Positions 47,360-54,851 of a stretch of 64,000 nucleotides of DNA are shown in pieces. The notes beneath the pieces were generated by a model. It ran no database searches. It was given only the letters and a program-made list of their open reading frames with translations, and had not been told where the DNA came from. The DNA is from Pseudoalteromonas haloplanktis ATCC 14393 (GTDB lineage Bacteria; Pseudomonadota; Gammaproteobacteria; Enterobacterales; Alteromonadaceae), in the NCBI RefSeq assembly GCF_000238355.1, contig NZ_AHCA01000003.1, positions 62,001-126,000 of the forward strand, in the 5' to 3' direction. The stretch's first letter is position 1, and each line of letters begins with the position of its first letter. The translations under genes and the position numbers were made by a program.

Positions 47360-47380
47360 AAAAAGGGCCTATGCAGGCCC
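47360..47380 (-). terminator. Intra-operon attenuator-like hairpin between hvfA and hvfB
   Basis: On the minus strand GGGCCT-GCAT-AGGCCC is followed by TTTTTATT, a complete rho-independent terminator. It stands 34 bases after the hvfA stop and just before the hvfB ribosome site. Partial read-through would give much more precursor than enzyme mRNA. Confidence 0.75.
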
Positions 47381-47413
47381 TTATTATGCATTGCGACTAA
47401 TCGTAAAACTTAA

Positions 47414-47836
47414 TTAGCTACGGCCACCGCATTTACCTTCGCCGCACTTACCTTCTTTTTTGGCCTTTGCGTCTTTAGCATCGCCACCGCATTTGCCTTC
47501 GCCACACTTGCCTTCTTTTTTCGCTTTTGCGTCTTTAGCATCGCCGCCACATTTACCTTCGCCGCATTTACCTTCTTTTTTGGCTTTTGCGTCTTTAGCA
47601 TCGCCACCACATTTGCCTTCGCCGCACTTGCCTTCTTTTTTAGTTTTGTGCTCTTTTGCATCACCACCGCATTTACCTTCGCCACATTTACCTTCGGTAG
47701 CATCAACTTGGTAACCCGTTACCATTTGTTGAAATTCAAAAGGGTTAGCTTGAGCATCTGCAGAAATAAAGCTTGTGCTGCCAACTACGACTGCGCCTAA
47801 TGTTAACGCAATTGAATTCTTCTTAATTGTATTCAT
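47414..47836 (-). CDS. hvfA: HvfA-like RiPP precursor with ten EGKCG motifs
   Basis: A 140-aa exported precursor. The ATG at 47834-47836 follows AGAGAG; twelve upstream codons are ignored. A Sec-type signal (residues 1-30, ending SADAQA) leads into the conserved NPFEFQQMVTGYQVDAT. From residue 48 to the end come four 20-residue units and a partial fifth, each holding EGKCGEGKCGG followed by a Lys/Asp/Ala spacer. That gives ten EGKCG motifs and ten Cys; no other Cys is present. In Haemophilus-type HvfA such Cys are converted by HvfBC to copper(I)-binding oxazolone/thioamide groups. The same chemistry is inferred here from the complete A-B-C set. Confidence 0.9.
   Translation of the reverse strand: MNTIKKNSIALTLGAVVVGSTSFISADAQANPFEFQQMVTGYQVDATEGKCGEGKCGGDAKEHKTKKEGKCGEGKCGGDAKDAKAKKEGKCGEGKCGGDAKDAKAKKEGKCGEGKCGGDAKDAKAKKEGKCGEGKCGGRS
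47417..47695. repeat. 60-bp tandem repeats within hvfA
   Basis: Four full 60-bp units plus 39 bases of a fifth encode the EGKCG repeats. Units differ mainly at synonymous third positions, and the first spacer differs in protein (KEHKTKK instead of KDAKAKK). This suggests duplication followed by purifying selection on the protein motif. Confidence 0.9.
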
Positions 47837-47863
47837 TTTATGACTCTCTCTAAACAAAGGATG

Positions 47864-47918
47864 TATACCCAAACCACCTCAAGATACTAATTCTGTATCT
47901 TGAGGTGGTTTGGGTATA
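47864..47918. repeat. Perfect 24-bp inverted repeat upstream of hvfA
   Basis: Arms 47864-47887 and 47895-47918 are fully complementary around a seven-base loop. The nearest arm is 27 bases before the hvfA ATG, so the hairpin is either in the 5' leader or overlaps the promoter. The right arm with its 3' flank (47897-47933) matches 48089-48125 at 28 of 37 positions. Likely an intergenic palindromic repeat, possibly regulatory or a terminator for dusC-directed antisense transcription. Confidence 0.8.
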
Positions 47919-48054
47919 TTAGTAGACCTCGCTACAAAAAATAATATTTCACTTGCTCGCAAGTTTTTACATTATTTTTGCTTTCACGGCAAAAGTCACA
48001 CAACTGACGAGATTAACTATGGGAGTAAAATCGGGATTTATCAATATATATTAT

Positions 48055-48077
48055 AGCTAAGCATTTATAGCTTAGCT
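48055..48077. repeat. Short inverted repeat upstream of dusC
   Basis: AGCTAAGC (48055-48062) and GCTTAGCT (48070-48077) are complementary, in the 319-base hvfA-dusC divergent gap. The remainder of that gap is AT-rich and contains the diverged repeat copy at 48089-48125. Confidence 0.45.
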
Positions 48078-48155
48078 GCATGATTGGCATCTTGAGGTAG
48101 CTTCAGTATACAGGTAGACTACGCTCCCTTTGCAGTAGTATTAAGTGCCTCTATT

Positions 48156-49112
48156 ATGAAATTAGTTTTAGCGCCTATGGAAGGAGTTGTCGACTTTAAA
48201 ATGCGTCAACTACTCACCGATATTGGTGGTTTTGATCTATGCGTAACAGAATTTGTTCGTGTAATAGATGCTTGTCTACCTGACAAAGTGTTTAATCGCT
48301 ACTGCCCAGAGCTTACCAATCATGGATTAACTCGCGCTGGTACACCTGTACGTATCCAATTACTTGGTCAAGTGGCACATGCTTTAGCTGAAAATGCGGT
48401 AAGAGTAATCGAATTGGGTTCCCACGGGGTTGACCTTAATTTTGGTTGTCCAGCGAAAACCGTCAACAAGAGCAAAGGCGGGGCTGTGCTACTCAAAGAT
48501 CCAGAGCACATGTATGAAATCATCAAAGCAGTCCGTGATGCAGTACCTAGTGAGCATCAAGTCAGTGCCAAAATTCGCTTAGGCTTTGATGATGATAGTA
48601 ATAGCCAAGAAATTGTTGATGCTGTTGTTAGCGCTGGTGCTACAAGCATAGCTATCCATGCCCGTACTAAACGCGATGGCTACAACCCCCCTGCTTATTG
48701 GGAAAAAATTCCACCACTGATTAAAGATAAAGAGATTGCGGTGGTCGCAAATGGTGAAATTTGGCAAGTAGAAGATGCATTACTGTGTCAGCAACGCAGT
48801 CGCTGTACAGATTTAATGCTTGGTCGTGGTGCACTCTCACACCCTGATTTAGCCCGCAAAATAAAAGCACATGTAAACAATGAGCAATACACAGGATTAC
48901 AATGGGAGCATGTGCTGTATCACTTAATTCACTCTGCAATACATCAGGATCCAGCCAAAGACGAAAAGTATTTTGCTGCGCGTACTAAGCAATGGTTAGG
49001 CTATTTAAAACGTCAATATAGTCAAGCAGATATATTATTTGATGAAATAAGACGATTAAAGATAAAAGAAGATGTCGCTAATGTTTTGAAAAAATACGCT
49101 ATTGCACCTTAA
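48156..49112 (+). CDS. dusC: tRNA-dihydrouridine(16) synthase
   Basis: DusC reduces U16 of tRNA to dihydrouridine using FMN and NADPH. The 318-aa protein begins KLVLAPMEGVVDFKMRQLL. The catalytic Cys98 lies in DLNFGCPAKTVNKSKGGAVLL, and the FMN-binding SVAIHARTKRDGY-like stretch (AIHARTKRDGYNPPAYWEKI) and GRGALSHPDLARKIKA follow. The start motif and length fit the DusC subgroup rather than DusA or DusB. Divergent from hvfA. Confidence 0.93.
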   Translation: MKLVLAPMEGVVDFKMRQLLTDIGGFDLCVTEFVRVIDACLPDKVFNRYCPELTNHGLTRAGTPVRIQLLGQVAHALAENAVRVIELGSHGVDLNFGCPAKTVNKSKGGAVLLKDPEHMYEIIKAVRDAVPSEHQVSAKIRLGFDDDSNSQEIVDAVVSAGATSIAIHARTKRDGYNPPAYWEKIPPLIKDKEIAVVANGEIWQVEDALLCQQRSRCTDLMLGRGALSHPDLARKIKAHVNNEQYTGLQWEHVLYHLIHSAIHQDPAKDEKYFAARTKQWLGYLKRQYSQADILFDEIRRLKIKEDVANVLKKYAIAP

Positions 49113-49183
49113 TTTGACACACATCATAGTAGACTTTTTTTAATTAATGAATACTGCAGCATTGCTCAATCAGGATAATGATA

Positions 49184-49528
49184 ATGGTCAATGCTCAACA
49201 CCACCTACAACATTTAAATCAAGAGTTAGATCAAGTTAGGGCTTCTTTGCTCTTCACACTATCAAACTCAACTAACCTATTACATCAATCACTTGCTGAA
49301 ACCTTGCAACAGAATAACCCTGAGCAATGGTTAGAGCTCATGCAAAAACAGCTTGGCACTGAATATAAAGAAAGTATTACTCGCTTAGAAAAGCTTGAAG
49401 CTGCGGTATGCCAAATAGATATTGGTCAATATGGTTATTGCTGTGATTGTGAGGAAAAAATTGACTCGCAACGGCTTAATGCCGATCCAACTGTACAACG
49501 TTGTATACGCTGCGAGTCAAATTCATAA
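49184..49528 (+). CDS. DksA/TraR family C4 zinc-finger protein
   Basis: A 114-aa protein with an N-terminal helical hairpin (HHLQHLNQELDQVRASLLFTLSNSTNLLHQSLAETL) and a C-terminal zinc finger of four Cys, CCDCEEKIDSQRLNADPTVQRCIRC. DksA-type proteins insert into the RNA polymerase secondary channel. Here the acidic coiled-coil tip residues of DksA are not obvious, so its regulatory activity is open. The second ATG (49184) is preferred, eight bases after AGGA; an ATG at 49178 is too close. Converges on a lipoprotein gene. Confidence 0.85.
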   Translation: MVNAQHHLQHLNQELDQVRASLLFTLSNSTNLLHQSLAETLQQNNPEQWLELMQKQLGTEYKESITRLEKLEAAVCQIDIGQYGYCCDCEEKIDSQRLNADPTVQRCIRCESNS

Positions 49529-49533
49529 TGTAG

Positions 49534-50586
49534 TTACTGCGGTGTAAGTAATGAGGCAAACGAGAAGCTTTGTGCTGGGTAAAAAATGATATCAGCAAGT
49601 AAATAATCAACTTGTTGTGGCGTCATTTGTAAATGTTTCAGTAAATTCACTCTCGCTTGTTGCACAGTCCAAGCATGGTAATGGATCCCCAAGTCGGTTT
49701 CCATCATAGCTAACCAAAATGTGCGCTCTTCAGGCGTTAGCCGTGTTGCGATTTCTGCTGCATTAAGTGTGAGCTCATGGTAATTCTGTGCCCAATCAAA
49801 ACCAGCTGTGTTCTGCTTAGATAATGTAAAACGTTGTGCAAGTACTGAATGCTGATGATTCTCAGCAAAAGTAATCATGTAAGGGACTTGCTTCATGTCC
49901 TTTAGCTGAGCTTGTATTGCAACTAACCAGTTTATTGGTGCTTTAGTTATACCAGAAAAGTAATTTAATTTACTTTGATACCAAGGCCCGCCATTAGATA
50001 AGCCATATAAACCAACACTCCCGCGTGGCGTATAGCTGGCTAAATAATCATTAAACTGAATAAGTGTGCGCTTAATTGTCTCAGGTAAGTCACTACGAGC
50101 AAGGCTTTTCGTTACCTGTGACTGTAGCGCAGTAAGTTCAATTGAATTGAGTCTTAGCTTACTTTCTTTAGCTGCTACTAGTTGTTGTTGAGTAAAGCCA
50201 ATCCAGTTATTAATAGCGTCAGTAATGTCGTTATGCTGATTGTGATCCAGCATATTATCCAGCACTGGAATATGTGCAGGCCAAGTAAAATAACGCTGCG
50301 GAAAACGCTCTGCAATAATAAGATAATCCAATGAGCTCTGCGCAGCTGGTGTTAACTCAAGCCCTTTCATAGCTTTATAGATATTGTGCCGCTCCTTTAA
50401 ATAGGCAGCACTGAATGGAAACTGTGACTCAGACACACTGCTAATTGCATCTGTTGGTCTTAGAAATTGATTTAATCTCTGCAATGCTTGTTGAGCTTGC
50501 TCTTTATTTTGATACTGGTTGTTTGTATCACCGCATGCACTCAAAAAAAGCACTAAGAGACATAGCCATATTAGGTGTTTTATCAT
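49534..50586 (-). CDS. Lipoprotein of unknown function
   Basis: A 350-aa lipoprotein: signal IKHLIWLCLLVLFLSAC with lipidated Cys18. The mature part is helical and rich in Gln and Leu. It contains a block GLYGLSNGGPWYQSKLNYFSGITKAPINWLVAIQAQL that resembles the substrate-region motifs of DUF885-type proteins only loosely, and I would not assign it on that. It follows the TonB2-type cluster on the same strand, but a strong terminator at 50601-50625 lies between, so it is probably separate. The family may be one of the Alteromonadales-specific DUFs. Confidence 0.7.
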   Translation of the reverse strand: MIKHLIWLCLLVLFLSACGDTNNQYQNKEQAQQALQRLNQFLRPTDAISSVSESQFPFSAAYLKERHNIYKAMKGLELTPAAQSSLDYLIIAERFPQRYFTWPAHIPVLDNMLDHNQHNDITDAINNWIGFTQQQLVAAKESKLRLNSIELTALQSQVTKSLARSDLPETIKRTLIQFNDYLASYTPRGSVGLYGLSNGGPWYQSKLNYFSGITKAPINWLVAIQAQLKDMKQVPYMITFAENHQHSVLAQRFTLSKQNTAGFDWAQNYHELTLNAAEIATRLTPEERTFWLAMMETDLGIHYHAWTVQQARVNLLKHLQMTPQQVDYLLADIIFYPAQSFSFASLLTPQ

Positions 50587-50600
50587 CAGTGTAATCCAAT

Positions 50601-50625
50601 AAAAAAAGCCCCTGAGGGGCTTTTT
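50601..50625 (-). terminator. Terminator of the TonB2-type cluster
   Basis: AAAGCCCC-TG-AGGGGCTTT with T-runs on both strands, 25 bases after the stop of the TPR gene, the last of the six-gene cluster. Confidence 0.9.
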
Positions 50626-50649
50626 AATAATTGCTATAGCAAATTAAAG

Positions 50650-51909
50650 TTAAATTTTAACACCGTTGCGAGCGGCTTTATCTTTAATAAATGTAGACCA
50701 ACCTTTAGCAAACTTGCGAGTGCGAGGGTCATCCATTGCTTTAGTAATTGCAGCATAAGCTTGCTTATACTTTTCTTGATAGTAATAAGCTTCTGCTAAA
50801 TCTGAATAAATAGTTCCTTGCTTATCAGAACCTAATTCAAGCGCCTTGTTCAAACGAACCACGGCTGCACTATAATTCTGCGACTGCAATAATAATGAAC
50901 CTGCTTTGCGGTAAAGCTCAGCGTCGTCATCAAATTTTGCGGCTTCTTCATAGTACTTAGCTGCTTTTTCAATATCTTTAGAGCGATGGTAATTACTTGC
51001 CACTGCGCTGATATTTTGTTTAGTACGTTTAACAATCTTATCATCAATTGACTTCTCTAAAACCTTAGCGGCTTTATAAGGAATTTCATTCAATGAATAG
51101 AAGTTAGACAAAACTTTATAATCAACTTCAGCTTCAAAGTAACCGTTTTTGTAAGCTACTTCCATCGTCGCAAGACCTGTTTTATAGTCTTCCGTCTGAA
51201 GGTAGTATTTACCTAAACTTACCCATGCTTTTTTATCGCCAGGCCAGATACGAACAATTTCTTCACCAACTTTAACCATATTTTTATAGTCTTTAAGTTC
51301 AAAGTAAGAACCTAATTTAAGTTGATAAGGGCCTTTATTAGGCTCTTTTTGAAGTTTAATTGCTTTATCAGCAGGTGAAAAAACGTCTTTGAATAATCCT
51401 AACTGGTAGTTAGCTTGGGCTATACGAGTATAAACCGTCGCATCTTCTTCACCAGTAAAATCCATCCACGCTACGTAAGCTTTTTTAGCTTTTTCATACT
51501 GCTCAGTACCCGCGTACATATCGCCTAATGTTTTTAAACTTTGCTCTTGATCAGCAAAATTTAAAATATCAGGGGCAACAGCTAACTCTAGGTGTTTAAT
51601 CGCAGTTTTATACTGCTCTTTTTGACCATACATACTACCTAAGTAGCGGTTAACGGTTGCTTTGTCGAAATCATCAGACGCTTCGATTTCTTTCAACATG
51701 GCGATTGCTTCATCAAGCTTTTCTTCGTTATACAAGTCAAACGCTTTAATAACTTTTTTACCAACGCGCTCACCCATAACTCTAGTCTTAGCTTTTTTGC
51801 GCGCTTCAATCTTTGCGGCATCCGGCGCTGCTAGAACTGGTGCAGTAAATACTGCACCCGAGAGAGACATAAGTACCGCAAGTGCTGTTACTTTAGATAA
51901 ATTTCTCAT
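50650..51909 (-). CDS. Periplasmic TPR protein of the TonB2-type cluster
   Basis: A 419-aa exported protein with signal RNLSKVTALAVLMSLSGAVFTAPVLA. The mature part is made of tetratricopeptide repeats (for example YGQKEQYKTAIKHLELAVAP, YAGTEQYEKAKKAYVAWMDF, YHRSKDIEKAAKYYEEAAKF and YYYQEKYKQAYAAITKAMDD). It is the last gene of DUF3450-ttpC-exbB-exbD-tonB-TPR, an arrangement seen in Shewanella and Pseudoalteromonas. It probably scaffolds the energy-transducing complex or links it to cell-wall or receptor partners. Confidence 0.85.
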   Translation of the reverse strand: MRNLSKVTALAVLMSLSGAVFTAPVLAAPDAAKIEARKKAKTRVMGERVGKKVIKAFDLYNEEKLDEAIAMLKEIEASDDFDKATVNRYLGSMYGQKEQYKTAIKHLELAVAPDILNFADQEQSLKTLGDMYAGTEQYEKAKKAYVAWMDFTGEEDATVYTRIAQANYQLGLFKDVFSPADKAIKLQKEPNKGPYQLKLGSYFELKDYKNMVKVGEEIVRIWPGDKKAWVSLGKYYLQTEDYKTGLATMEVAYKNGYFEAEVDYKVLSNFYSLNEIPYKAAKVLEKSIDDKIVKRTKQNISAVASNYHRSKDIEKAAKYYEEAAKFDDDAELYRKAGSLLLQSQNYSAAVVRLNKALELGSDKQGTIYSDLAEAYYYQEKYKQAYAAITKAMDDPRTRKFAKGWSTFIKDKAARNGVKI

Positions 51910-51920
51910 TACTTGCCTCC

Positions 51921-52538
51921 TTAGTTGCCTTGGTTAATTTTAAAGTCTAGCTGAACTTGTAAACCAACTTGCTTTTGCGGCTTACCGTCAATGATTTTAG
52001 GACGGTATTTCCACTTGCTCAGTGCACGCTTAGCTTCTCTATCGAAGATGCGTTTAGGGTCTGCGTCAATTACTTCAACATCAGTTACCCCACCCAGCTC
52101 ATCGATTGAGAACGAAAGTTGTACCCAACCTTCTTTACCATCACGTGCCGCTTGTGTTGGATATTTTGGTTCAATACGAACGATAGGTGTCGCATCACCA
52201 TCTCGTCCAAATGCCCCTGGACCACTTAGACCACCGGCCGAACTTCCCACATCGATGCTGCCCATATTAAATGACATTGCACCCGGATTAGGGTTGTTGT
52301 TTTCCGGCTGTGGCGGCTGCGGTTTAGGCGGCTGCTTTGGCGGTGGAGGCGGCGGAGGCGGTACACGCTTCCGTTCCTGCACCTTAGATTCAGGCGGATT
52401 CGTCATAATTTCGACTATGATCTGCTCTTTTTGTTCTGTATTACGGTCAGCCCCACCAGAGATGAGGAAGGCCATGAAGTAGAACAAGCCGAAAGTAACT
52501 GCCCCACCTGCAATCAGTGAAAACAGAAAACGAATCAT
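51921..52538 (-). CDS. tonB2: TonB2-type energy transducer
   Basis: A 205-aa inner-membrane-anchored protein that carries the energy of the proton gradient to outer-membrane receptors. One N-terminal helix (FLFSLIAGGAVTFGLFYFMAFLIS) is followed by a proline-rich spacer (RKRVPPPPPPPPKQPP). A compact C-terminal TonB domain with IVRIEPKYPTQAARDGKEGWVQLSFSID and ALSKWKYRPK comes last. The short form without a long periplasmic arm fits TonB2 of Vibrio. It overlaps exbD by one base. The large receptor at 36.4 kb could be a client. Confidence 0.92.
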   Translation of the reverse strand: MIRFLFSLIAGGAVTFGLFYFMAFLISGGADRNTEQKEQIIVEIMTNPPESKVQERKRVPPPPPPPPKQPPKPQPPQPENNNPNPGAMSFNMGSIDVGSSAGGLSGPGAFGRDGDATPIVRIEPKYPTQAARDGKEGWVQLSFSIDELGGVTDVEVIDADPKRIFDREAKRALSKWKYRPKIIDGKPQKQVGLQVQLDFKINQGN

Positions 52539-52942
52539 TACTGATCTCCAGCTATTGAAATTCTCAGGTTATCACCCGTCGCTTTGATCTGGTCCATAAC
52601 TTTAACCACTGTGCCGTGTTTTGCTTCTTTATCAGCTTGCAAAATTACAACTTCAGTAGGTTGTTCTGCTAGTAAGCTTTCAATTTTTGCTGAAACACGT
52701 TCAACATCAACTTGTTGCTTATCAATCCAGATCTCGCCGTTGTTACGAATCGCAATAAAAATGTTAGCATTTTTTTGCTTCGTAGCTTGGGCCGCTTTTG
52801 GTTTATTGACCTCGATACCAGCCTCTTTAACGAACGATGTAGTTACGATAAAGAAAATAAGCATGATAAATACGATGTCAAGCATTGGTGTCATATCTAC
52901 CGCTGCTTCTTCTTCTTCACGAAAACGTTGTTTACGTGCCAT
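52538..52942 (-). CDS. exbD2: ExbD-type biopolymer transport protein
   Basis: A 134-aa protein with one N-terminal transmembrane helix. It contains the proton-carrying Asp in VDMTPMLDIVFIMLIFFIVTTSFV and the periplasmic domain GIEVNKPKAAQATKQKNANIFIAI. With ExbB it forms the proton channel that energises TonB. It lies 14 bases after exbB and overlaps tonB by one base, so stoichiometric production is likely. Confidence 0.94.
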   Translation of the reverse strand: MARKQRFREEEEAAVDMTPMLDIVFIMLIFFIVTTSFVKEAGIEVNKPKAAQATKQKNANIFIAIRNNGEIWIDKQQVDVERVSAKIESLLAEQPTEVVILQADKEAKHGTVVKVMDQIKATGDNLRISIAGDQ

Positions 52943-52956
52943 ATTTAATTCTCTCT

Positions 52957-53481
52957 CTAGTGATGAGGCATGCTATCTACAAGTTTGGCTTTCACCATTC
53001 TCGCTCTTGCCTCAAGGCGTGAGCTAAAGAATACTCCAGATAGTGCCGCAACCATTCCAGCCATTGTTGGGATTGTTGCCATTGAAATACCTGATGCCAT
53101 TAAACGTGCATTACCTGTACCTTGGCTGGCCATGGTTTCGAAAACCGCGATCATACCCGTTACTGTACCAAGTAAGCCTATTAAAGGACAAACAGCTACT
53201 AATGTTTTAATCAACAACATACGCTGATCTAATTTTTCAGACGCTTCAGAAATCCATGCTTCACGGATTCTGTGTGCGTACCAAGACGTAGTGTCTTGGC
53301 GGGCATCCCACTTAGCTACAATTTCCTTCGACATGCGAGGAAACTCAGCAAGTAAGAACCAATAGCGCTCAATCATTAAAACCCACATAAGAAAGAGTGC
53401 TATCGCGACCACGTATAAAACCTGGCCGCCTGTGCCAACAAAATCCCTGATAGATTCCCAGATCTCCATCAGGACTAGCAT
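52957..53481 (-). CDS. exbB2: ExbB-type proton channel protein
   Basis: A 174-aa MotA/TolQ/ExbB-family inner-membrane protein with three transmembrane helices. The channel region LLIKTLVAVCPLIGLLGTVTGMIAVFETMASQGTG and GISMATIPTMAGMVAALSGVFFSSRLEARA is typical. It starts within TAATG at the end of ttpC, so the two are coupled. A start four codons later (MEIWESIRDF) is also possible. Its partner is ExbD downstream. Confidence 0.93.
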   Translation of the reverse strand: MLVLMEIWESIRDFVGTGGQVLYVVAIALFLMWVLMIERYWFLLAEFPRMSKEIVAKWDARQDTTSWYAHRIREAWISEASEKLDQRMLLIKTLVAVCPLIGLLGTVTGMIAVFETMASQGTGNARLMASGISMATIPTMAGMVAALSGVFFSSRLEARARMVKAKLVDSMPHH

Positions 53482-54845
53482 TAGGCTTTCTCCTTCTCCG
53501 CGTGAGTCGCAACGATACCCGCGCTTTGCTCATCAAGGATGTGTAATACCGACTTACTACGACCCGCAACAACAGCGTGAAGAAGAATAAGTGGTAATGC
53601 AGCAATTAGACCTAGCGCAGTAGTTACAAGTGCTAGAGAGATGTTACCTGCCATGATTTTCGGATCACCTGTACCGAACAATGTGATTGTTTGGAACGTT
53701 AAGATCATACCGATTACCGTACCTAATAGACCAAGTAACGGCGCGATTGCAGCAAGAATTTTAATGATATTGATACCAGCTTCAATGCGTGGCGTTTCAC
53801 GAAGAATCGCTTCATCTAATTTAAGCTCAAGGTTTTCAACGTCTTGGTTCTTGTTATCATGGTACACTTTAAGAATACGACCCAGTGGGTTGTTTGTATT
53901 CGGTGTAGCAACATTTTTAAGTTGGCTCTTAATCTTACTTGTAGTAAGTGTAAGGTCAACAAAACGAACTGCTGTGATTAAGATACCTAAACCTAATAAC
54001 GCAGTGATGATGTAACCAACTACGCCACCTTGGTGGAAGTATTCTTCAAGCGTCGCTTTTTGTGTATTGATACGTAAGATAGCACCACGTGTTGGATCCA
54101 CGTATACACCTGCATAGTTATCAGCAGAAGTATTTGCTAACTCATCGATACCAGCAAGGATATAGCTATCAGGTTGCTTACCTAGCGGCTGAATTGATTT
54201 AGTTTCTGGTGAATAGATTAAGTAGCCGTCGTCTGTAACTAAGTTAAAGTTACCGATACGTGTTACTTTTTTCACTGATGGGTTACCGTCAAGACCAGCA
54301 ACTTCAGTTTCAAATGTAGAAACTTTAGCAGACTCAGTCATTTCAGTTTGTAGTGAAATCCAAAGCTCTTCTAATTCACGTACTGTTGGAAGTTCTTTAG
54401 CAGCAGCTAATGAACGTAAGATTTCAGCACGGCCTGGCTTTTCAGCAGAAACAAGTGATGCTTCGATTGAACCGATTGCATCTTGTGCTGCACGACGTAC
54501 AACACCAAACATCTCACCTAAAGTACCTTGTGCACTTTGAAGAGCTGCTTCTTTTTCAGCTAAGGTGTTTTCGTTTTGTGCATATTGCTTTGTTAAGCTA
54601 TCACCACGTGCTTTTTCAGCAGCTAATTGGCTTTTCGCTTTGTTAAGTAACGCTTGCTTATCAGCACGATCTGCTAAAAACTCTTGCTCACGTTGCTTAT
54701 TGATTTTGCCTTCAGAGATACGCTCTTGCTTTACTTGCTCAAGGATTTTATCTAAAGCATCTGTATTTGCATGTGCATTAAGCGCGGTACCTGCAGAAAC
54801 AGATAGTACTGCTGCAACAGCAAAACCTTTAAATAGTTTCTTCAT
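53481..54845 (-). CDS. ttpC: TtpC-like MotA/TolQ/ExbB protein with periplasmic extension
   Basis: A 454-aa protein needed, in Vibrio, for TonB2 function. A signal peptide (FKGFAVAAVLSVSAGTALNAHA) leads to a long periplasmic coiled coil (residues about 40-110) and a further domain. At the C-terminus (about 280-450) comes an ExbB-like channel domain with IIKILAAIAPLLGLLGTVIGMILTFQTITLFGTGDPKIMAGNISLALVTTALGLIAALP. It is followed by exbB-exbD-tonB, the Vibrio ttpC-exbB2-exbD2-tonB2 order. Confidence 0.9.
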   Translation of the reverse strand: MKKLFKGFAVAAVLSVSAGTALNAHANTDALDKILEQVKQERISEGKINKQREQEFLADRADKQALLNKAKSQLAAEKARGDSLTKQYAQNENTLAEKEAALQSAQGTLGEMFGVVRRAAQDAIGSIEASLVSAEKPGRAEILRSLAAAKELPTVRELEELWISLQTEMTESAKVSTFETEVAGLDGNPSVKKVTRIGNFNLVTDDGYLIYSPETKSIQPLGKQPDSYILAGIDELANTSADNYAGVYVDPTRGAILRINTQKATLEEYFHQGGVVGYIITALLGLGILITAVRFVDLTLTTSKIKSQLKNVATPNTNNPLGRILKVYHDNKNQDVENLELKLDEAILRETPRIEAGINIIKILAAIAPLLGLLGTVIGMILTFQTITLFGTGDPKIMAGNISLALVTTALGLIAALPLILLHAVVAGRSKSVLHILDEQSAGIVATHAEKEKA

Positions 54846-54851
54846 TATTGA

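Noticed and set aside
47417..47695. 60-bp tandem repeats considered as a CRISPR array.
   Set aside because: There are no unique spacers and the repeats are in-frame coding units of hvfA.
47460..47714. Plus-strand 84-aa frame rich in Pro/His/Ser repeats.
   Set aside because: It is the antisense reading of the hvfA 60-bp tandem repeats, which stay open on both strands because of their composition.
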